A stretch of 29,278 bases of DNA, taken from JBFFXF01 sp041569895 (lineage in GTDB: Bacteria; Planctomycetota; UBA8108; JACQVS01). A program made the translations under genes and the position numbers. The DNA lies in NCBI GenBank assembly GCA_041569895.1, contig JBFFXF010000073.1:1-29278 (forward strand). The letters run 5' to 3'. This document shows, in pieces, positions 6,536 to 12,353 of this stretch. Under the pieces are notes generated by a model. That model was not told the DNA's origin and ran no database searches. It saw nothing but the letters and a program-made list of their open reading frames with translations. Numbering within the stretch: the stretch's first letter is position 1; every line of letters starts with the position of its first letter.

Positions 6536-7078
6536 ATGTCGCCACAGATCGCCAACCTCAACCCCGATCCGCTGACGCGCGACGCGGTTCTCGTCAACTC
6601 GGTCGAGGAGCTCATCAACCTCGCGCGGGCGAACTCCGTCTGGCCGCTGACCTTCGGTCTGGCGTGTTGCGCGATCGAGATGATGGCGACCGTCGCCTCG
6701 AAGTACGACATCGCGCGCTTCGGCTCGGAGACGTTCCGCGCCACGCCGCGACAGGCGGACTGCATGATCGTCGCCGGCACGGTGACTCACAAGATGGCGC
6801 CGCGCGTCAAGCGCCTCTACGACCAGATGCCGGAGCCGAAGTACGTCATCGCCATGGGCGGGTGCGTGATCCGGGGCGGGCCGTACGTCAAGTGGGGGTA
6901 TCACGTCGTCAAGGGCGTCGACCTCGTCGTCCCGGTCGACGTGTACGTGCCGGGCTGCCCGCCACGCCCCGAGGCGCTCCTCGAGGCGCTCTTCAAGGTG
7001 CAGAAATTGATGACGCGCGAGAAGATCGCCGATCGCGGGCGGCGGTTGACGAAGCCGAGGGTGTATCAGCCGGTGTGA
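6536..7078 (+). CDS. nuoB: NADH-quinone oxidoreductase subunit B
   Basis: A protein of 180 aa, normal for NuoB. This subunit of respiratory complex I holds the terminal [4Fe-4S] cluster N2 that passes electrons to quinone at the membrane interface. All four cluster cysteines are present: the tandem Cys44-Cys45 in GLACCAIEMM, Cys110 in AMGGC, and Cys141 in VYVPGCPPRPEA. Strong family matches include DIARFGSETFRATPRQAD and KMAPRVKRLYDQMPEPKYVI. The N-terminus MSPQIANLNPDPLTRDAVLV is short. Unusually, no other nuo gene is adjacent, so the subunit must work with complex I genes elsewhere or be a paralogue. The next gene starts within about 50 bp. Confidence 0.96.
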   Translation: MSPQIANLNPDPLTRDAVLVNSVEELINLARANSVWPLTFGLACCAIEMMATVASKYDIARFGSETFRATPRQADCMIVAGTVTHKMAPRVKRLYDQMPEPKYVIAMGGCVIRGGPYVKWGYHVVKGVDLVVPVDVYVPGCPPRPEALLEALFKVQKLMTREKIADRGRRLTKPRVYQPV

Positions 7079-7104
7079 GATGACATGGAGAAACGGCGGC
7101 GTCC

Positions 7105-7116
7105 GTTCCCGTGCCC
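7105..7116. repeat. Two-unit remnant of the GTNCCC hexamer
   Basis: GTTCCC and GTGCCC sit in tandem between nuoB and the DUF1905/DUF5655-like gene. Two units alone could be chance. The location, in another spacer of the same cluster, makes a shared origin plausible. Confidence 0.5.
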
Positions 7117-7126
7117 GAGGTGCCTC

Positions 7127-7516
7127 GTGATCAAGCGATTCGACGCCACCATCGCGCGGCAGGGGCCGAACCCGTACGTCGACGTGCCGGCGCGCGTCAG
7201 CGAGGCGCTCGCGGACGCGGCGGTGGCCGGTCGCATTCGCGTCGCCGGGACCGTGCGCGGCGTGAAGTTCCAGGCGACGCTCGGCTTCATGGTGCGGGTG
7301 CGCTTCGCCGCGGCGGTTCCGAGACAGAAGTGGCTCGACATCGCCTTCTGGCTGCCGACGCGGCACGACGACGAGCGCTTCCACCGCGTCGAGACCATCA
7401 CGCCGATGGCGCACATCCACCTGGTGCGCATCACCCAGCCCGGTCAGCTCGACGACCAGGTCACCGCGTGGCTGGGCGAGTCGTACGCCGTCGGCCGCCA
7501 GGAACACCTGCGCTGA
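7127..7516 (+). CDS. Small DUF1905/DUF5655-like protein
   Basis: A protein of 129 aa from GTG 7127, with a weak GAGG site before it. An ATG at 7085 is possible but adds MEKRRRPFPCPRCL, which reads through the hexamer remnant. The N-terminal 45 residues (VIKRFDATIARQGPNPYVDVPARVSEAL...GRIRVAGTVRGVKFQATL) match the beginning of DUF1905. The rest (MVRVRFAAAVPRQKWLDIAFWLPTR...HIHLVRITQPGQLDDQVTAWLGESYAVGRQEHL) resembles the C-terminal part of DUF5655-type proteins. It therefore looks like a join of two incomplete domains in a continuous frame. Neither family has a known function. It is probably cytoplasmic: there is no signal peptide or membrane segment. It follows nuoB closely and may share its transcript. 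Confidence 0.75.
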   Translation: MIKRFDATIARQGPNPYVDVPARVSEALADAAVAGRIRVAGTVRGVKFQATLGFMVRVRFAAAVPRQKWLDIAFWLPTRHDDERFHRVETITPMAHIHLVRITQPGQLDDQVTAWLGESYAVGRQEHLR

Positions 7517-7588
7517 ACGGCTGCGTGCCTCCGGACGCGTTCGGGGTGTTGACTGTCGGGGCTTCCCTGGCGATGGTAGGAGCACGCC

Positions 7589-10500
7589 ATGATCCGCTGG
7601 TTCGCCAACAACGGCATCGCCGCCAACTTCCTGATGGTGGGCATTCTCCTCGCCGGCCTCTACACGGCCCTGTTCCGGGTGCCGCTCGAGGTCGTGCCGA
7701 CGCGGCAGTACAACGTCGTCTATATCGAGATGCCGTACCGCGGAGCGACGGCCAAGGACGTCGAGCGCGCGATCCTCATCCCGATCGAGAGCGCGCTCGA
7801 GGGCGTCGACGGCGTCAAGATGCTCCACACCGACGGTCACCGGGGACTGGCCCGCATCTGGGTCGAGGCCGAGGACGGACACGACCCGCGCATCCTGATG
7901 GAAGACGTCAGGAACCGCATCGACGGCATCACGACATTTCCGCGCGAGACCGAGGAGCCGCGCATCCGCGTTCCCGACTCCTCGCAATGGACCGAAGTCC
8001 TCAAGGTCGCGGTGACCGGCAACCTGCAGGCGCGCGAGCTGCGCAAGGTCGCCCGTCGTGTGCAGGAGGACCTGCTCGAGATCGACGGGATCAGCCGCGT
8101 CAATCTCGAGGGCGCGCGCAACCACGAGATCGCCATCGAGGCGGATCCGGAGCTGCTCGAGGCGTACAACCTCGGGTTTCGCGAGCTCGCCGACTCGATC
8201 CGCGGCTCGTCGATCGACCTGCCCGCGGGAGCGATCCACAGCGAGAGCGGCACGCTGATCGTGCGCACGCGCGGTCAGGCCTACACGAAGGAGGAGTTCG
8301 AGAAGATCCCGCTGCGGGCGTCGGGCGGCGCCGAGCTGCTGCTCGGCGAGGTCGCGATGGTGAAGGACGGCTTCGAGGAGGGCGACAAGGTCGTCGAGTT
8401 CAACGGGCAGCCGGCGCTCTTCCTCGAGGTGATGCGCGCCGAGAACGAGAGCGCCATCGACATCTCGGAGAAGGTCCACGAGTACGTCCGCACGGCGCGC
8501 ACGCGGTTTCCGGGGGGCATCGAGCTCTACGTGTGGGATGACGAGTCGATCCGCATTCGCGGCCGCCTCAGCACGCTGACCTGGTCCCTGGTGCAGGGCG
8601 GCGTGCTCGTCTTCGCGATCCTCGGCCTCTTCCTGCGTCCCCGACTCGCCTTCTGGGTGATGATGGGCATCCCGGTGAGCTTCGCCGGCGGCGTACTGCT
8701 GATGCCCTTCTTCGGCGTCACGGCGAACCTGACGAGCCTCTTCGGATTCATGCTCGTCCTCGGACTGGTCGTCGATGACGCGATCGTCACCGGCGAGAAC
8801 ATCTACTCCCGGGCGAAAGAGGGGCTGCCCCCCCTCGAGGCCTCGGTCCAGGGCACCAGGGAAGTGGCGGTGCCGGTGACGTTCGGCGCCCTGACCACGG
8901 TGGTGGCCTTCCTGCCTCTCCATTACTTCGAGGGCTGGTGGGGCGATTTCGCCAAGCAGATCCCGCCGATCGTCGCGCCCGTGCTGCTCTTCTCGCTCGT
9001 CGAGTCGAAGCTGATCCTGCCGTCGCACCTCAAGCACCTGAGGACGAACCCGCCGCGCATCACCGCCTTCCACCGGTTCCAGACGCGCGTCGCCGGGAGC
9101 CTCGAGTGGTTCATCGCGCGCGTCTACCAGCCGAGTCTCGAGTTCGCCGTGCGCCACCGCGGCGCGGTGATCGCCGGGTTCATGGCGCTCGGCCTCCTGG
9201 TGGCCGGCTACTGCCGCGGCGGACGCATGGGTTTCATCTCGCTGCCGGAGGTCGATCGCCCGCGGATCTCGGCGTGGCTCGATCTCCCGGACGACACGAC
9301 GATCGAGACCACCCACGCGCACATGGACCGGATCACCACGGCCGTCGATCAGCTCAAGAAGGAGTTCGTCGATCCGCGCACCGGGAGATCGCTCGTCGTC
9401 AACGTCATGAAGGTGAGCGGCGGCACGCACGTCGCGAGCCCGTTCGACGAGTCGCGCGGCATGGTGGCCGTCGAGCTCATGCCGCCGAGCCGGCGGAGCG
9501 ATCCCGACGTGCGAAACAGCGATCTCGTCAAGCGGTGGAACGAGATCGTCGGGCCGATCCCCGGGGCGACGTCGTTCGTCATTCGGAGCGAGAGCCTCGG
9601 AGGGAAGCAGCGGCGGGGCGATTACTCGGAGGAGGCGCTCGAGCTCGAGCTCCGCGGGCCCGCGTCCGAGAAGAAGAACGAGATCGCCGAGCGCATCGCC
9701 GACTTCCTCGAGTCCTTCGACGGCATCTCATCGGCCTGGGCGCGGATCAACTACGGGCAGGACGAGCTCGAGTTCCGGCTGAAGCCGCGGGCGGCCGAGC
9801 TCGGCCTGACGCAGCAGTCGCTCGCCCAGCAGATCCGGCAGGCGTTCTACGGCGAGGAGGCGCAGCGGCTCCTGCGCGACACCGACGACATCCGCGTGAT
9901 GGTGCGCCTGCCCCGCGAGGCGCGCGAGTCCCTGCATACGCTCGATCGGCTGAAGATCCGGACGCCGGCGGGCGCCGAGGTGCCGCTGGCCACGGTGGCG
10001 GACGTCACCTTCGTCAAGGCGCCCTCGTTTATCGAGCGCAACGACCGCGCCGAGGTGGTGCGGATCGGCGCCATGCCCGAGGACGAGCGGGTCGATATCG
10101 TCGGCATCGCCCGGGAGTCGGTTCCCGTGATCCGCGAAATGCTCAACGAGGAGGACGACCTCTCGTTCGTCTTCCGGGGCTACGTCGCCGAGCACGACGA
10201 GTCGCGACGGCGGACGATCATCGGCTTCATCGCCCTCTTCTTCGCGCTCTACGCGCTGCTCGCCATTCCATTCAAGTCGCTGATCCAGCCGCTTTACGTG
10301 CTGATCTCCGTGCCCTTCGGCATCGTCGGCGCGCTGATGGGGCACGTCGTCATGGGCATCACGCCGAGCTACCTCTCGGTGTTCGGCATGCTCGCGGTGG
10401 CCGGCATCGTGGTCAACGACGCGCTGGTCCTCGTCGACTTCATCAACCGGCGGCGCGCGGAGGGTGTCCCCCTGCGGGACGCGGTGCTCGAGGCAGGTGG

Positions 10501-10783
10501 ACGGCGATTCCGTCCGATCGTCCTGACCTCGCTGACCACCTTCGTGGGCCTGTTCCCGCTGCTGATGGATCAATCGCTGCAGGCCCAGTTCCTGATTCCG
10601 ATGGCGACCACCCTCGGCGCGGGGATCCTCGTCTCGACCGCGATCACGCTCTACCTCATCCCGTGCGCGTTGCTGCTCGGGGCGGATCTCGGCGGGGGGA
10701 GCCGGCGGATGCTGAGCTGGTACCTCCGGCCGTTCCGCCGCTCGAGGGCGACCGCGCTGCCGCTCCCGGAGATCGAGGCGTGA
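7589..10783 (+). CDS. RND superfamily efflux permease (AcrB/MdtB type)
   Basis: A protein of 1,064 aa, the normal size for an inner-membrane RND pump that uses the proton gradient to export compounds. An AGGAG ribosome site lies 6 nt before the ATG. The order is canonical: N-terminal membrane helix (MIRWFANNGIAANFLMVGILLAGLY); a first periplasmic porter loop; helices 2-6 from about residue 330, with the proton-relay pair Asp396-Asp397 in LGLVVDDAIVTGENIY; a second porter loop; and final helices with AGIVVNDALVLVDFINRRR and RFRPIVLTSLTTFVGLFPLL. The substrate class cannot be told, but the helix 4 motif and absence of metal-type signatures suggest organic compounds or lipids rather than heavy metals. 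No membrane fusion protein or outer-membrane channel gene is adjacent. After it comes the AT-rich segment. Confidence 0.93.
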   Translation: MIRWFANNGIAANFLMVGILLAGLYTALFRVPLEVVPTRQYNVVYIEMPYRGATAKDVERAILIPIESALEGVDGVKMLHTDGHRGLARIWVEAEDGHDPRILMEDVRNRIDGITTFPRETEEPRIRVPDSSQWTEVLKVAVTGNLQARELRKVARRVQEDLLEIDGISRVNLEGARNHEIAIEADPELLEAYNLGFRELADSIRGSSIDLPAGAIHSESGTLIVRTRGQAYTKEEFEKIPLRASGGAELLLGEVAMVKDGFEEGDKVVEFNGQPALFLEVMRAENESAIDISEKVHEYVRTARTRFPGGIELYVWDDESIRIRGRLSTLTWSLVQGGVLVFAILGLFLRPRLAFWVMMGIPVSFAGGVLLMPFFGVTANLTSLFGFMLVLGLVVDDAIVTGENIYSRAKEGLPPLEASVQGTREVAVPVTFGALTTVVAFLPLHYFEGWWGDFAKQIPPIVAPVLLFSLVESKLILPSHLKHLRTNPPRITAFHRFQTRVAGSLEWFIARVYQPSLEFAVRHRGAVIAGFMALGLLVAGYCRGGRMGFISLPEVDRPRISAWLDLPDDTTIETTHAHMDRITTAVDQLKKEFVDPRTGRSLVVNVMKVSGGTHVASPFDESRGMVAVELMPPSRRSDPDVRNSDLVKRWNEIVGPIPGATSFVIRSESLGGKQRRGDYSEEALELELRGPASEKKNEIAERIADFLESFDGISSAWARINYGQDELEFRLKPRAAELGLTQQSLAQQIRQAFYGEEAQRLLRDTDDIRVMVRLPREARESLHTLDRLKIRTPAGAEVPLATVADVTFVKAPSFIERNDRAEVVRIGAMPEDERVDIVGIARESVPVIREMLNEEDDLSFVFRGYVAEHDESRRRTIIGFIALFFALYALLAIPFKSLIQPLYVLISVPFGIVGALMGHVVMGITPSYLSVFGMLAVAGIVVNDALVLVDFINRRRAEGVPLRDAVLEAGGRRFRPIVLTSLTTFVGLFPLLMDQSLQAQFLIPMATTLGAGILVSTAITLYLIPCALLLGADLGGGSRRMLSWYLRPFRRSRATALPLPEIEA

Positions 10784-10861
10784 GCGGCGAGCCTCGGAAG
10801 CGAGGGTACCGGACGTCATCGCCCCCGGATGAGGCGCGCCGGCTCCGCTCCGGACGTCTGC

Positions 10862-10990
10862 GCTATAAACTATTAAATTAATTCGACTTACAATAGAATG
10901 ACCGGCCCACGTACGCTCGTTGCCGGCGAATCCGGACCGTTTATTATTTTACTTTTTCGAGGTTTTGTGAAATAAGCAGGCTCCGTAAAC
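10862..10990. other. Strongly AT-rich segment before the Fic gene
   Basis: Within this otherwise GC-rich window, these bases contain runs such as TATAAACTATTAAATTAATT and TTTATTATTTTACTTTTT, separated by a short GC-rich part. The change is abrupt at about 10862. It holds a possible promoter and may mark the edge of acquired DNA. I see no gene, tRNA or attachment repeat in it. Confidence 0.7.
10920..10947 (+). promoter_or_regulatory. Possible sigma-70-type promoter for the Fic gene
   Basis: TTGCCG (10920-10925), a 16-bp spacer and TATTAT (10942-10947) form a plausible -35/-10 pair about 80 bp upstream of the start. AT-rich sequence produces such boxes easily, so this is only a candidate. Confidence 0.3.
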
Positions 10991-11028
10991 GTCCTTGTTT
11001 GAGTCGACCAGAAGAGGCCTTCCAGCCG

Positions 11029-12198
11029 ATGCGCGCCGGCCGCTACGTCCAGCAATCAACTGATTATCGCGCTTTTTTGCCGGCGCCGCTTCCTCCGGAC
11101 CCTCCCGTCGCGATGGACGAAGCCCTGACCCGACTCCTCTCCGACGCAGACCGAGCCCTCGGACGGCTTGACGGTGTCGCCTCGGTCTTGCCAGACCCGG
11201 AACTGTTCGTCGCGATGTACGTCAGGCAGGAAGCGGTTCTGAGTTCGCAGATCGAGGGGACGCATAGCACCCTGGAAGACGTGCTCGAGTTCGAAGCGAG
11301 CGAGTCCGGGCCGGACACACCAGACGACGTCAGTGAGGTCGTCAACTACGTTCGCGCGTTGAAGCACGGACTCGCACGCCTCGCTCAAGTGCCGCTCTCG
11401 CTCAGGCTGCTGCGGGAGATCCACGGCGAGTTGTTGCGAGATACCCGCGGGGCGGAGCGCAATCCCGGCGAGTTTCGAACCTCACAAAACTGGATCGGTC
11501 CGGCAGGATGCACCTTGACGGGCGCCGAGTTCGTGCCTCCACCGCCGCACGAAGTCATCAGATGCTTGTCGGCAATCGAGGAGTTTCTCCACGAACGGAC
11601 AAGCCTGCCACACCTCGTTCATTGCGGGCTCGCACATGCACAGTTCGAGACGATCCACCCGTTCCTGGACGGGAACGGACGTGTGGGTCGGCTACTCATC
11701 ACGCTCCTGCTGTGCGAACGACGCATCCTTCAGAGGCCGCTCCTCTATCTCAGTCACTACCTGAAAGCGCACCGCGCGCAGTACTACGACCGTCTCATGG
11801 CCGTTCGCAACGACGGAGACTGGGAGGGCTGGCTGGATTTCTTCCTTCGCGGCGTCTACGAGGTGAGTTTGGCAGCGACCGAGACAGCTCGGAAGATCCT
11901 CACGCTCCGTGAGGATCATCGCGCTCATATCGCGTCACAGGCTTCGGGGCCCTCGAACGGTCAGAAACTTCTCGATGCGCTCTTCCGCCAACCGCTCCTT
12001 ACAATACGTCGCGCCGAGAAGATCCTCGGCACCTCCTACGTGACCGCAGCGAAGACCGTGGCCGAACTCGAGCGCCTGGGTATCCTGCGGGAAGTAACAG
12101 GGCGATCGCGGAACCGCCGCTACCGCTACGACCGATACCTGGCGCTCTTCGACACCCAGGCGTTGCTGCCGGACTCATCCCGACGATCCTCGAACTGA
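11029..12198 (+). CDS. Fic family protein AMP-transferase
   Basis: A protein of 389 aa from ATG 11029; a TTG at 10999 would add 10 residues. GAAGAGG lies about 11 nt before the ATG. Fic proteins usually attach AMP to a Ser, Thr or Tyr of a target protein. The core motif HPFLDGNGRVGR is complete at residues 210-221, so the catalytic His and the phosphate-binding loop are intact. The N-terminal Fic_N domain carries SSQIEGT (72-78), the inhibitory helix motif S/T-x-x-x-E-G/N, so activity should be autoinhibited in cis. The C-terminus (LTIRRAEKILGTSYVTAAKTVAELERLGIL) is a winged-helix DNA-binding domain, common in this subgroup and suggesting autoregulation. No antitoxin partner is adjacent. Codon use is less GC-extreme than in its neighbours, and an AT-rich segment precedes it, both hinting at horizontal transfer. 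Confidence 0.93.
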   Translation: MRAGRYVQQSTDYRAFLPAPLPPDPPVAMDEALTRLLSDADRALGRLDGVASVLPDPELFVAMYVRQEAVLSSQIEGTHSTLEDVLEFEASESGPDTPDDVSEVVNYVRALKHGLARLAQVPLSLRLLREIHGELLRDTRGAERNPGEFRTSQNWIGPAGCTLTGAEFVPPPPHEVIRCLSAIEEFLHERTSLPHLVHCGLAHAQFETIHPFLDGNGRVGRLLITLLLCERRILQRPLLYLSHYLKAHRAQYYDRLMAVRNDGDWEGWLDFFLRGVYEVSLAATETARKILTLREDHRAHIASQASGPSNGQKLLDALFRQPLLTIRRAEKILGTSYVTAAKTVAELERLGILREVTGRSRNRRYRYDRYLALFDTQALLPDSSRRSSN

Positions 12199-12342
12199 AC
12201 CCGCCGGTACGCAGACGGGTGCTGGATTACCTGCAGCCTCCCGTTCTTTTCTGGGGCGCCGTTTTTTCTTCATGAGACCCAGTCGCCGAGCGTCTAGTCT
12301 TCAGGAGCGACGAGCTCCGGAGCGAGGGACGGCGCGAATCGC

Positions 12343-12349
12343 GGAGGAG
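12343..12349 (+). promoter_or_regulatory. Ribosome binding site for the TTG start of the sigma-factor fusion
   Basis: GGAGGAG stands 4 nt before the TTG at 12354. This good match supports TTG as the start codon and so includes the complete sigma region 2 in the product. Confidence 0.75.
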
Positions 12350-12353
12350 ACCG

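Noticed and set aside
6290..9430. Very long minus-strand open frame (about 1,046 codons) opposite nuoB and the RND gene
   Set aside because: Its translation is a His/Arg/Asp-rich low-information sequence with no domain, and both genes on the other strand have clear families. High GC in third positions removes stop codons from this antisense frame.
10792..10805. Hairpin CCTCG-GAAG-CGAGG just after the RND stop codon as terminator
   Set aside because: The stem is only 5 bp and no T-run follows it.
10809..10858. 9-bp direct repeat CCGGACGTC on both sides of a short segment after the RND gene
   Set aside because: Nine bases of GC-rich sequence 41 bp apart may be chance, and nothing that looks like an inserted element lies between the copies.
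12202..12300. T-rich stretch (CGCCGTTTTTTCTTC) after the Fic gene as intrinsic terminator
   Set aside because: No stable stem lies directly before the T-run; the nearby ACCCG/CGGGT arms are 5 bp and too far upstream.
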